A DNA stretch of 64,000 nt, taken from the NCBI RefSeq assembly GCF_000262045.1, contig NZ_AJVF01000039.1, forward strand, positions 124,001-188,000, in the 5' to 3' direction. Of this stretch, positions 1 to 7,962 are shown piece by piece. The translations under genes and the position numbers were made by a program. Each line of letters begins with the position of its first letter. Position 1 is the stretch's first letter. The notes beneath the pieces were generated by a model. That model saw nothing but the letters and a program-made list of their open reading frames with translations. It was not told the origin of the DNA and did no database searches. This DNA is from Bacillus siamensis KCTC 13613 (GTDB taxonomy: Bacteria; Bacillota; Bacilli; Bacillales; Bacillaceae).

Positions 1-183
1 ATAAGGCTTGCGGACGTCCCGTCTGATCGCCTCGATGATTTCTTCTTCATGAGCGGTGACGGCATCTAAAAAGCGCTGAAGCTTTTCTTTGCGCTGCTCG
101 GCTGTTGAAGCACGCAGTGTTTTTTGATTTTTTTTCTGAAGCTCAAAGACGCGTTTGATGTCTGCTTTTATATGCTGATCCAT
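1..183 (-). CDS. aldX: Aldehyde dehydrogenase AldX, N-terminal part only
   Basis: Reading leftwards from an ATG at 183, 61 codons stay open to the window edge, so only the N-terminus is present. The start is preceded by GAGGAGG at about 190-196. The peptide (MDQHIKADIKRVF..., then EQRKEKLQRFLDAV) has the helical N-terminal pattern of NAD(P)-dependent aldehyde dehydrogenases that oxidise aldehydes to acids; the NAD fold and catalytic Cys would lie outside the window. The gene is divergent from the TetR gene yxbF, as aldX is in B. subtilis. The assignment rests on the short N-terminus plus gene order, so another aldehyde dehydrogenase paralogue is possible. Confidence 0.7.
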   Translation of the reverse strand, partial: MDQHIKADIKRVFELQKKNQKTLRASTAEQRKEKLQRFLDAVTAHEEEIIEAIRRDVRKPY

Positions 184-324
184 CGGTCTTCCTCCTCTGG
201 TTGCTTTTTTGTTTCTTCAGGGCCTATTATAGTGTGATGTGATTTTGCGGCAAAGACAGCGTAAACGCATCTATACGTTACCGTACAAATTGCGGTGATC
301 TGTCTAATGAAAGGAGTGTCTCTT

Positions 325-1482
325 ATGCCGGATTCTGTGACAACTGACATCAAACAAGCGCTCTTGGTTATGCTTGGGGAGCGGGATATCCGCCGTGTGA
401 CCATGAAGGATATCGCCGAACGGGCGCACGTGAGCCGGGGGACACTGTACCTTTATTACGAGGATAAATATGCAATTTTAGAAGATATAGCGGAAGAAAT
501 GAAGGACGGGCTGAGTGAAGCGCTGTATGATTCGCTGAAGCATAAAGATGTGCTTCATTTAAATGGCGGCTGGCAAAAAGTGCATCCGACCCTGTCTTTT
601 GTTGACCGGCACCGGGTGTTTTTCCAAACGATGATGGATCGTCAAAAAATGCCGTATTTTCACTTTCATGCGTTTTTTAAAGATGTATTCCGGCATGATG
701 TGCTTTTGTCACCGGTGAATGCAAATTTCTCACCGACCGAACAGGATATGTACATTCATTACCGCTCTTTATACACGTATGCCATTGTGTTGTACTGGCT
801 GAATGAGGAGCCCGGGGCATCACCGGAAGCGATCAGCGGGCAGGTGTGGGATTTGATTTCTCAAAAACGGTTTTACTGGCTGTTCGGCCGCCGGGTGCCG
901 GAACAAGAAGAAAAAAAGCCCGCCGACCGGCGGGTGGCACGGACGAGGCAGGCCTTGCAAGAGGCTATGATCGGCTTAGCAGCGGAAAAAAAGGATTACG
1001 CGGCGATTACGATTTCCGATATTGCCCGTCAAAGCAACCTCCGCCGTGCCACTTTTTATGACCATTATGCCAACAAAGAAGCGTTGCTGAAAACGATCAT
1101 TCATCAATCATGCCGGGAGCTGATCGGATTATTGACGGTAAAGGGAGATCCTGCTGACTGCTCCATGGAAGAAGCGGAAGCTGCGCTCGTCAGACTTTTT
1201 TCCGCACTGTCGGAAGGCATGCCGCTCGTCCATTTTTTGAGAGAGGGTTCCGGAGTGCCTGACGTCATCCCGGAAATGTTCAGAGCGCTGCAATCGTTTT
1301 ATCTTCATCAGCCTCTGCACATTCAGGCGGGCAAAAAGCTCTATGCATACTATGTCGCATCCATGCTCGTCGGTCTGATTCAATATCGCCTTCATGAAGG
1401 AAAAGACCACGCGCCGGACATGCTGGCCCGGGAATTTCTCCAGTTTTTGGATGTGAAGAAGTATCGGGTGATTTTGCTGTGA
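325..1482 (+). CDS. yxbF: Tandem TetR-family regulator YxbF
   Basis: 385 residues, about twice the length of a normal TetR repressor. Two TetR-type helix-turn-helix segments are visible: one near residues 22-50 (TMKDIAERAHVSRGTLYLYY) and a second near 213-245 (ISDIARQSNLRRATFYDHY). Each is followed by a helical region resembling a ligand/dimerisation domain, so this looks like two TetR units in one chain. Start: ATG 325 has AAAGGAGTG at 309-317, better than the upstream ATG at 295. It is divergent from aldX, suggesting local control of an aldehyde or xenobiotic response. The ligand is unknown. Length and position match YxbF of B. subtilis. Confidence 0.85.
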   Translation: MPDSVTTDIKQALLVMLGERDIRRVTMKDIAERAHVSRGTLYLYYEDKYAILEDIAEEMKDGLSEALYDSLKHKDVLHLNGGWQKVHPTLSFVDRHRVFFQTMMDRQKMPYFHFHAFFKDVFRHDVLLSPVNANFSPTEQDMYIHYRSLYTYAIVLYWLNEEPGASPEAISGQVWDLISQKRFYWLFGRRVPEQEEKKPADRRVARTRQALQEAMIGLAAEKKDYAAITISDIARQSNLRRATFYDHYANKEALLKTIIHQSCRELIGLLTVKGDPADCSMEEAEAALVRLFSALSEGMPLVHFLREGSGVPDVIPEMFRALQSFYLHQPLHIQAGKKLYAYYVASMLVGLIQYRLHEGKDHAPDMLAREFLQFLDVKKYRVILL

Positions 1483-1494
1483 AGATGATGAAAA

Positions 1495-1526
1495 AGAACT
1501 CCAAAACAGGCGGAGTTCTTTTTTTC
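1495..1526 (+). terminator. Terminator after yxbF
   Basis: GAACTCC / GGAGTTC inverted repeat around a short loop, followed by a run of seven T, directly after the yxbF stop codon. Confidence 0.8.
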
Positions 1527-1614
1527 TGTTTTCTTTGAGAAGTGCCGATATGAAGTGTCCGGCTAAAAAGAAAACCTGCCATATGACGCCAGATCAGCAT
1601 TTCTGCTGCCAAAC

Positions 1615-1628
1615 ATGACAAATGTCAT
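1615..1628. promoter_or_regulatory. Putative DesR operator upstream of des
   Basis: Perfect inverted repeat ATGACAAATGTCAT centred about 65 bp upstream of the expected des start. A TATACT -10 box lies at 1675-1680 with only a weak -35. In B. subtilis phosphorylated DesR binds roughly between -28 and -77 of des to activate it when membranes stiffen. Position and the weak -35 fit an activator-dependent promoter. The link to DesR is inference from location. Confidence 0.65.
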
Positions 1629-1715
1629 ATTCGGGGCATGATGGCTGCTACTACAAAAGCGTCCGGCGCCCCGTTATACTTGGGATCATAATGAAAAAGA
1701 AGGGACGTGACATCC

Positions 1716-2765
1716 ATGATCAATCACGCCGCAACTCAAAAACAAGCGTCTTTAAAAAAGCAGGTTGCCGCATTTTCCGGCGCCGATACAAAGCATAGTG
1801 TCATTCAGCTTCTCAACACGTTTGTACCGTTCTTTGCCCTTTGGTTTCTTGCTTACTTCAGCCTCGATGTCTCCTATTTTCTGACCCTCGCCTTTACTGT
1901 AATAGCAGCGGGATTTTTGACAAGAATCTTTATTATTTTCCACGACTGCTGCCATCAATCCTTTTTCAAACAAAAGAAGCTGAACCGGCTGTTTGGGTTT
2001 ATTTCAGGTGTGCTGACACTGTTTCCATTCTCTCAATGGCAGCGCAGCCACTCCATTCATCATGCGACAAGCAGCAACTTAGATAAACGGGGAACAGGCG
2101 ATATTTGGATGATGACCGTCAAGGAATACAACGAAGCGTCAGCCTGGACAAAAGTACGCTACAGACTTTATCGCAATCCGTTTATTATGTTTATTCTCGG
2201 CCCGATTTACGTATTTCTGATTAAAAACCGTTTCAATGTAAAAGGCGCCCGCCGCAAGGAACGCTGGAACACCTATTTCACGAACGCGGCGATTGTCTTA
2301 TTGGCTGCTGCGACATGCCTGCTTGTCGGCTGGGAAAACTTTTTGCTTGTTCAGGGTCCGATTTTCCTTATTTCGGGGTCAATCGGCGTCTGGCTCTTTT
2401 ATGTCCAGCATACGTTCGAGGATTCTTATTTTGAAGCCGATGAGCATTGGGACTATGTGCAGGCCGCGGTAGAAGGAAGCTCCTTTTATAAGCTTCCGAA
2501 GCTTTTGCAATGGCTGACGGGCAATATCGGCTACCATCATGTCCACCACTTAAGCCCGAAAGTGCCGAATTACAAGCTGGAAGCGGCTCACGAGGGGCAC
2601 GAGCCTTTAAAAAATGTACCGACCATTACGCTTAAAACAAGTCTTGAATCCATGAAATTCCGTCTGTGGGATGAGGATGAAAAGCAATTTGTCACCTTTC
2701 GGGAGGCGCGGAAAACACCGCCGCCCCAGCAGGTGCCGAAAGAACCTTTAAAGAAAAATGCCTGA
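1716..2765 (+). CDS. des: Acyl-lipid delta-5 fatty acid desaturase Des
   Basis: 349-residue integral membrane desaturase that introduces a cis double bond into acyl chains of existing membrane phospholipids after cold shock. The three histidine boxes of membrane di-iron desaturases are visible: HDCCH near residue 71, HSIHHATS near 108 and HHVHH near 273. Several hydrophobic segments lie between them. ATG 1716 is preferred over the GTG at 1707 because AAGAAGGG (1698-1704) is then correctly spaced. The gene is followed by desK and desR, its thermosensor system. In B. subtilis 168 these three genes lie elsewhere (the yocE-yocG locus), so their position between yxbF and yxbG is a rearrangement relative to that strain. 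Confidence 0.95.
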   Translation: MINHAATQKQASLKKQVAAFSGADTKHSVIQLLNTFVPFFALWFLAYFSLDVSYFLTLAFTVIAAGFLTRIFIIFHDCCHQSFFKQKKLNRLFGFISGVLTLFPFSQWQRSHSIHHATSSNLDKRGTGDIWMMTVKEYNEASAWTKVRYRLYRNPFIMFILGPIYVFLIKNRFNVKGARRKERWNTYFTNAAIVLLAAATCLLVGWENFLLVQGPIFLISGSIGVWLFYVQHTFEDSYFEADEHWDYVQAAVEGSSFYKLPKLLQWLTGNIGYHHVHHLSPKVPNYKLEAAHEGHEPLKNVPTITLKTSLESMKFRLWDEDEKQFVTFREARKTPPPQQVPKEPLKKNA

Positions 2766-2773
2766 TATGGCGC

Positions 2774-2801
2774 GCGGCTCTTTCTGTTATCAGAAAGGGC
2801 C
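2774..2801 (+). terminator. Hairpin between des and desK
   Basis: GGCTCTTTCT / AGAAAGGGCC hairpin with a six-base loop, followed by the weakly T-rich TGCTCTTTA. Probably a partial terminator or attenuator that lowers read-through from the cold-induced des promoter into desKR. Confidence 0.5.
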
Positions 2802-2883
2802 TGCTCTTTATGTGTGAGGATGCAATAAAGGCGGCGTTTTGGTAAAGTGATGGTAGACACAAGCGGCAGAAGGTGGAATAAGG

Positions 2884-4020
2884 ATGAAGAAATATTTTAA
2901 ATTTCAAAAACTGAATGGGATTTCTCCTTATATATGGACGATTTTTTTCATCTTGCCTTTTTATTTTATTTTTAAAAGCTCTTCTACCTTTGTCATCGTG
3001 GCCGGCATCATTTTCACGCTTGTTTTCTTTGGCGCATATCGCTTTGCATTTGTTGCAAAAGGCTGGCCGGTTTACTTATGGGCGCTTCTTCTGATCGGCA
3101 TTTCGACCGGATCAGTCATGCTGTTCAGCTATATTTATTTCGCTTTCTTTATCGCCTACTTCATCGGCCATATCCGGGACAAAGTTCCATTTTACATCTT
3201 ATATTACATTCATATCATCAGTGCGGCGATTGCCGTCAACTTCAGCCTTGTTCTGAAAAAAGACTGGTTTTTGACGCAAATCCCGTTTATCGTCATTACT
3301 CTGATCAGTGCCATCCTGCTTCCGCTCAGCATTCGAAGCAGAAAGGCACGAGAGCGCCTCGAGGAGAAATTAGAATATGCAAATGAACGAATCGCGGATC
3401 TTGTGAAGCTGGAAGAAAGGCAGCGCATCGCCCGGGACCTTCACGATACACTTGGACAAAAGCTCTCCTTAATCGGACTGAAAAGCGACCTTGCCCGGAA
3501 GTTGATTTACAAGGACCCTGAACAGGCCCGCACTGAGCTGAAAAGTGTTCAACAGACGGCCCGCACCTCCTTAAATGAGGTCAGACAAATTGTCTCGTCG
3601 ATGAAAGGCATCCGATTGAAGGATGAGCTCAGCAATGTTCGGCAAATTCTTGAAGCGGCAGGAATTGAATTTGTGTATGAAGAAAAAGAAGCGCCAAAAC
3701 ATATCTCTCTGCTGAACGAAAACATCGTCAGCATGTGCATTAAAGAAGCCGTCACCAATGTCGTGAAACACAGCGGCGCCAAAGTATGCCGCATCACCAT
3801 TCAGCAGCTTTGGAAAGAGGTTGTCATTACGGTAGAAGATGACGGCAGCTTTCAATGCAGAGAAGATCGCTTTTTTTCACAGGGAAACGGCCTGCTTGGA
3901 ATGAGAGAACGGCTTGAATTCGCGAATGGCAGTTTAGCCATCGATACAGCTGCCGGAACAAAGCTGACCATGAGAATCCCAAATGATTCAAAATCAAAAG
4001 AAAAGGATGGTAGCAGATGA
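2884..4020 (+). CDS. desK: Membrane-thickness thermosensor histidine kinase DesK
   Basis: 378 residues. The N-terminal part (about 1-150) has four or five membrane helices and no extracytoplasmic sensor domain. A coiled linker (150-180) leads to a HisKA_3 dimerisation domain with the phosphoacceptor His187 in RIARDLHDTLGQKLSL, then a HATPase_c domain with KEAVTNVVKHSGA and GNGLLGM. DesK senses ordering or thickening of the membrane at low temperature and phosphorylates DesR; when warm it acts as phosphatase. It overlaps desR by 4 bp (ATGA), indicating translational coupling. Start ATG 2884 follows AGAAGGTGGAATAAGG. Confidence 0.95.
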   Translation: MKKYFKFQKLNGISPYIWTIFFILPFYFIFKSSSTFVIVAGIIFTLVFFGAYRFAFVAKGWPVYLWALLLIGISTGSVMLFSYIYFAFFIAYFIGHIRDKVPFYILYYIHIISAAIAVNFSLVLKKDWFLTQIPFIVITLISAILLPLSIRSRKARERLEEKLEYANERIADLVKLEERQRIARDLHDTLGQKLSLIGLKSDLARKLIYKDPEQARTELKSVQQTARTSLNEVRQIVSSMKGIRLKDELSNVRQILEAAGIEFVYEEKEAPKHISLLNENIVSMCIKEAVTNVVKHSGAKVCRITIQQLWKEVVITVEDDGSFQCREDRFFSQGNGLLGMRERLEFANGSLAIDTAAGTKLTMRIPNDSKSKEKDGSR

Positions 4021-4616
4021 TCAACATCTTCATTGCCGAGGATCAGCAAATGCTGCTTGGCGCACTCGGTTCGCTGTTGAATTTAGAAGAGGATATGACG
4101 GTTGTCGGCCAAGGCACAAGCGGCCAGGATGCCATCGATTTCGTCGAAAAACACGCTCCTGACATCTGTCTGATGGATATTGAAATGCCCGGGGTATCAG
4201 GACTTGAAGCGGCGGAAAAACTCAAGGACAGTGATGTGAAAATCATCATTTTGACGACCTTTGCCCGCTCCGGCTATTTTCAGCGGGCGCTAAAAGCGGG
4301 CGTCAGCGGTTACATGCTCAAGGACAGTCCGAGTGAGGAGCTCGTCAGCGCCATCCGCAGCGTTATGAAAGGAAGACGCGTCTACGCCCCTGAATTAATG
4401 GAGGACATCTATGGTGAAGAAAACCCGCTGACTGAACGGGAAAAAGCGGTGCTCGAACTCGTCGCAGACGGGAAAAATACGAAAGAAATCGCAAACGCCC
4501 TCAGCATCAAAAGCGGTACAGTCCGCAATTACGTTTCGATGATTCTGGATAAATTAGAAGTGAAAAATCGAATTGAGGCCATTACCCGATCAAAGGAAAA
4601 GGGCTGGTTTAAGTAA
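4017..4616 (+). CDS. desR: Cold-shock response regulator DesR
   Basis: 199 residues. Receiver domain with the phosphoacceptor Asp54 (CLMDIEMPG) and Lys in MLKDSPSEE. The C-terminal NarL/LuxR-type helix-turn-helix is seen at about 135-195 (LTEREKAVLELVADG, then TKEIANALSIKSGTVRNYVS). It is the cognate regulator of DesK and activates des through the palindrome upstream of that gene. It is translationally coupled to desK. Confidence 0.95.
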   Translation: MINIFIAEDQQMLLGALGSLLNLEEDMTVVGQGTSGQDAIDFVEKHAPDICLMDIEMPGVSGLEAAEKLKDSDVKIIILTTFARSGYFQRALKAGVSGYMLKDSPSEELVSAIRSVMKGRRVYAPELMEDIYGEENPLTEREKAVLELVADGKNTKEIANALSIKSGTVRNYVSMILDKLEVKNRIEAITRSKEKGWFK

Positions 4617-4632
4617 CCAGCCCTCCTTGTTC

Positions 4633-4665
4633 AGCCAGTGTTTTTGCACTGGCTTATTTCTTTTT
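4633..4665. terminator. Terminator between desR and yxbG (convergent)
   Basis: AGCCAGTG (4633-4640) pairs with CACTGGCT (4647-4654) around a TTTTTG loop, followed by TATTTCTTTTT. A second hairpin GGCTGGTT/AACCAGCC overlaps the desR stop codon at about 4602-4621. Confidence 0.7.
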
Positions 4666-4670
4666 CGCCG

Positions 4671-5492
4671 TCACTCTGTCTCTTCCTTCCACTTCTTATC
4701 AATCAGCATTTTCCCCGGCCATGTGTATGCCATGATGCCGCCGTCTGCTGTGATGTCTTCTCCTGTGACGTAAGAACTGTCGTCTGAAGCGAGGAAGAGC
4801 GCGACAGCCGCCATTTCTTCCGGTTTTCCGAGCCGGCCGAGCGGCGTGATCCATTTGTTGGCTTCACGGAACGCCTCGCCCATTTCGTCTTCTTTCGTGC
4901 CTGCCAATTTATCAATGAGCGGCGTTTCAATCGTGCCCGGCGATAAGGAATTGACACGGATTCCGTTTCTGGCGTAATCAATGGCCATCGCTCTCGTCAG
5001 GTTCGTGATTCCGCCTTTTGCGGCGTTATAGCCGGAGCGGTCAAGGTCTGCAGCCCGGCCTGACATGGAGGAGGTGTTAATGATAGAGCCTCCCTTTTCG
5101 AGCATAAGCGGAATGAGATATTTGCTGCACAGAAATGTGCCGCGCAGATCGACGGCGATGATCCGGTCAAAAAGCTCGACCGGGTATTCATGGACTTTGC
5201 CGCCCTCTTGGTCAACACCGGCATTGTTAAAAAGAATATCAATTGTTCCGTACTTTTGCTGAATGCCGTCTGCAAAAGACTTTACGTTTTCTTCATCTGA
5301 TACATCAAGATGAAAGGCCTCTGCTTCTCCGCCGTTTTTTCTGATGGCGCTGACGGTTTCATTCAGTTCGCTTTCATTGATGTCACCGCAGATCACGCGG
5401 GCGCCTTCATCGGCGAAAACCCGTGCCGTCGCTTGTCCGATGCCTGTCGCGGCCCCTGTGATGATTGCGGTTTTGTCTGTTAATCTTCCCAT
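4671..5492 (-). CDS. yxbG: Short-chain dehydrogenase/reductase YxbG
   Basis: 273-residue classical SDR. The Rossmann glycine motif TGAATGIG is at about residues 13-20, NNAG near 92, the active-site Ser in INTSSMSG and the catalytic YNAAK further on. The C-terminus shows the usual SPGTIETPL and SSYVTGEDITADGG motifs. It is expected to oxidise or reduce a small alcohol/ketone with NAD(P)H in the cytosol; the substrate is not known. The longer open frame beginning at 5603 was rejected: ATG 5492 has AAAAAGGAGG at the right distance and gives the family-typical N-terminus. Confidence 0.88.
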   Translation of the reverse strand: MGRLTDKTAIITGAATGIGQATARVFADEGARVICGDINESELNETVSAIRKNGGEAEAFHLDVSDEENVKSFADGIQQKYGTIDILFNNAGVDQEGGKVHEYPVELFDRIIAVDLRGTFLCSKYLIPLMLEKGGSIINTSSMSGRAADLDRSGYNAAKGGITNLTRAMAIDYARNGIRVNSLSPGTIETPLIDKLAGTKEDEMGEAFREANKWITPLGRLGKPEEMAAVALFLASDDSSYVTGEDITADGGIMAYTWPGKMLIDKKWKEETE

Positions 5493-5620
5493 ATTGCGAT
5501 TCCTCCTTTTTCTATATCTGTTCCCGCTGAATAGGGGGATAAACATATAGAACTCCATTTCTAAATACCTATTAAATATGTTAATATTATGTATATACAT
5601 CATTGGGAGGCTTACATATT

Positions 5621-5869
5621 TTGAAGATACATCATAAGAAGGAGATAGCGTTTTATTGTTATACCGTTGTCCCTATATGGTTTGCTATCTCCATCGTCAT
5701 CGCTATTTTTTCTCATGACATCACATTTCCTCTCACCGTAAGAAATGTTCTGCATGAGTTTTTGCGAAACATGGGATCTCTTCTCTTATTTAGTTTGTTT
5801 TTCTACCCGTCATACATATGGATGAAGAAGGAATTCGGCCGCTGGAAAGAAGAAGAAAAGAGAGGATGA
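5621..5869 (+). CDS. yxcA: Small membrane protein, YxcA-like
   Basis: About 82 residues from a TTG start at 5621, with GGGAGG at 5604-5609. An earlier TTG at 5603 lies inside that ribosome-binding site. Two hydrophobic stretches (VVPIWFAISIVIAIF and MGSLLLFSLFFYPSYIW) suggest two membrane helices, and the tail is basic/acidic (KKEFGRWKEEEKRG). No function is recognisable. The name rests on position between yxbG and htpG. It is followed by a hairpin terminator. Confidence 0.6.
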   Translation: MKIHHKKEIAFYCYTVVPIWFAISIVIAIFSHDITFPLTVRNVLHEFLRNMGSLLLFSLFFYPSYIWMKKEFGRWKEEEKRG

Positions 5870-5887
5870 TCAGCATTCTCTCTTTTT
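5857..5887 (+). terminator. Terminator after yxcA-like gene
   Basis: AAAGAGAG / CTCTCTTT hairpin followed by TTTT, overlapping the stop codon of the upstream gene. Confidence 0.65.
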
Positions 5888-5956
5888 TATTGATAAAATG
5901 GGTGAAATGAATCCATTAACATGTTAAATTTACAATATATGCATCTGCTGATTCAG

Positions 5957-6000
5957 TTGACAATTGTCACCGCATATGATAAATAGATGCTGAAAAGATT
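5957..6000 (+). promoter_or_regulatory. htpG SigA promoter with downstream heat-response element
   Basis: TTGACA (5957-5962), a 17-bp spacer, TAAATA (5980-5985), then GAAAAGATT at 5992-6000 at the expected start of transcription. In B. subtilis, heat induction of htpG needs a GAAAAGG sequence just downstream of the promoter; here the last base differs (GAAAAGA). Confidence 0.7.
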
Positions 6001-6039
6001 TTACATACCATCAAAGCATAATTAAAGGAGAGATCTGAA

Positions 6040-7920
6040 GTGCGGAAAAAAAAGTTTAAAGCAGAATCCAAGCGTTTGCTGGATATGATGATTAACTCCA
6101 TTTATACGCAGAAGGAAATTTTTCTCAGAGAGTTAATTTCCAATGCGAGCGATGCGATTGACAAAATCTATTACAAGGCGCTAACCGATGATTCTTTAAC
6201 GTTTGATCAAGACAATTACTACATAAAAGTGACGGCGGACAAAGATGCAAGAACGCTCACTGTCACAGATACCGGTATCGGAATGACAAAAGACGAGCTT
6301 GAACAGCATCTCGGAACGATTGCGAAAAGCGGTTCACTCGCTTTCAAGCAAGAAAATGACACGAAAGACGGCCATGACATTATCGGCCAGTTCGGCGTCG
6401 GGTTTTATGCGGCGTTTATGGTGGCTGATAAAGTCACGGTGAAAAGTAAAGCGCTCGGCAGTGACGAGGCGTATGTATGGGAGTCGGAAGGGGCTGCCGG
6501 CTACACGATCGAGCCGTGTGACAAGGAAACCGTCGGTACTGAAATCACCCTGAAAATAAAAGAAAACACAGAAGATGAAAGCTATGATGAGTTTTTAGAA
6601 AACTACCGCATCAAAGCGATCGTGAAAAAGTACTCAGACTTTATCCGCTACCCGATCAAAATGGAAGAGACGGTCAACAAGCCGAAAGAGGGCAGCGAGA
6701 ACGAGTTTGAAGAGGTTCAGGAAGAACAGACGGTCAACAGCATGGTGCCGATCTGGAGAAAAAACAAAAGCGAGCTGACGGATGAGGATTACGAGGCTTT
6801 TTACGCTGAAAAGCATTATGGCTTCGATAAACCGCTGACCCACGTGCACATCAGCGTCGATGGAGCGGTGCGCTACAATTCGATTTTGTTTATTCCGGAA
6901 AACATGCCGTTTGACTATTATACGAAGGAATTCGAAAAAGGATTGGAGCTGTATTCCAACGGCGTGCTGATCATGAACAAATGCGCCGACCTGCTTCCGG
7001 ATCATTTCAGCTTTGTAAAAGGCATGGTGGATTCTGAAGATCTGTCGCTGAACATTTCCAGAGAAATGCTGCAGCATGACCGCCAGCTGAAGCTGATTGC
7101 GAAAAACATCAATAAAAAAATCAAAGCCGAGCTGAAGAGCCTGCTGAAGAACAAAAGGGAAAAATACGAATCTTTCTATGAATCTTTCGGCAGACAGCTG
7201 AAATTCGGCGTCTACAATGATTTTGGCGCGAATAAAGACGTATTAAAAGACCTGCTTCTTTTCTATTCTTCTAAAGAGAAAAAGCTCGTCACACTGGATG
7301 AATATGTGTCCAGAATGCCTGAGGATCAAAAATATATCTATTACGCGTCCGGCGATTCATATGAGCGGATTGAAAAGCTGCCGCAAACTGAAATGGTGGC
7401 GGACAAAGGCTACGAGATTCTATATTTCACGGAAGATATTGATGAGTTCGCGATCAAAATGCTGACAAGCTATGAGGAAAAAGAGTTCAAATCCGTATCT
7501 AGCGCCGACTTAGGCATCGACAGTGACGAAGATGAAAAGCAGACTGAAGCCGAAGAAAACGAATATAAAGACCTGTTTGAAAGCATGAAAGACATTCTTG
7601 CGGATAAAGTCAAGAATGTCAGAGCATCAAAACGCTTAAAATCTCATCCGGTCTGCTTTGCGACAGACGGCGAAGTGACGATCGAAATGGAGAAAGTGTT
7701 AAACGCCATGCCTGACAGCCAGCAGGTCAAAGCGGAAAAAGTGCTGGAAATCAACCCGAATCACGAAGTGTTTGAGACGTTAAAGAACGCGCACGGACAA
7801 GATCGGGAAAAGCTTGCTTTATACACAAATCTTCTCTACAATCAGGCGCTGCTGATTGAAGGGCTGCCGATCCATGATCCGGTCGAATTTACGAATGATA
7901 TTTGCAAAGTTATGGTATGA
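6040..7920 (+). CDS. htpG: Hsp90-family chaperone HtpG
   Basis: 626-residue cytosolic Hsp90. The N-terminal ATPase domain has the GHKL motifs [18 protein letters not shown] and [11 protein letters not shown]. The middle domain carries the conserved SREMLQ stretch, and the C-terminal dimerisation domain follows an acidic linker ([15 protein letters not shown]). It acts as an ATP-driven homodimer on client proteins in heat and other stress. It starts with GTG at 6040 after AAAGGAGAG. It is monocistronic between its own promoter and a strong terminator. Confidence 0.97.
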   Translation: MRKKKFKAESKRLLDMMINSIYTQKEIFLRELISNASDAIDKIYYKALTDDSLTFDQDNYYIKVTADKDARTLTVTDTGIGMTKDELEQHLGTIAKSGSLAFKQENDTKDGHDIIGQFGVGFYAAFMVADKVTVKSKALGSDEAYVWESEGAAGYTIEPCDKETVGTEITLKIKENTEDESYDEFLENYRIKAIVKKYSDFIRYPIKMEETVNKPKEGSENEFEEVQEEQTVNSMVPIWRKNKSELTDEDYEAFYAEKHYGFDKPLTHVHISVDGAVRYNSILFIPENMPFDYYTKEFEKGLELYSNGVLIMNKCADLLPDHFSFVKGMVDSEDLSLNISREMLQHDRQLKLIAKNINKKIKAELKSLLKNKREKYESFYESFGRQLKFGVYNDFGANKDVLKDLLLFYSSKEKKLVTLDEYVSRMPEDQKYIYYASGDSYERIEKLPQTEMVADKGYEILYFTEDIDEFAIKMLTSYEEKEFKSVSSADLGIDSDEDEKQTEAEENEYKDLFESMKDILADKVKNVRASKRLKSHPVCFATDGEVTIEMEKVLNAMPDSQQVKAEKVLEINPNHEVFETLKNAHGQDREKLALYTNLLYNQALLIEGLPIHDPVEFTNDICKVMV

Positions 7921-7925
7921 CGCCA

Positions 7926-7961
7926 AAAAAGGAATCGCCCAGCGGGGGCGATTCCTTTTTT
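7926..7961. terminator. Bidirectional terminator between htpG and csbC
   Basis: GGAATCGCC / GGGGCGATTCC hairpin flanked by A-rich and T-rich sides, placed between two convergent genes. Confidence 0.85.
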
Positions 7962-7962
7962 A

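Noticed and set aside
295-324. Upstream ATG extension of yxbF
   Set aside because: No ribosome-binding site before 295, whereas AAAGGAGTG sits correctly before ATG 325.
5493-5603. N-terminal extension of the SDR gene
   Set aside because: It would cross the promoter region and add 37 residues before the standard SDR N-terminus; ATG 5492 has AAAAAGGAGG.
6634-7077. 147-codon minus-strand open frame inside htpG
   Set aside because: Shadow of a conserved gene; no ribosome-binding site and no family resemblance.
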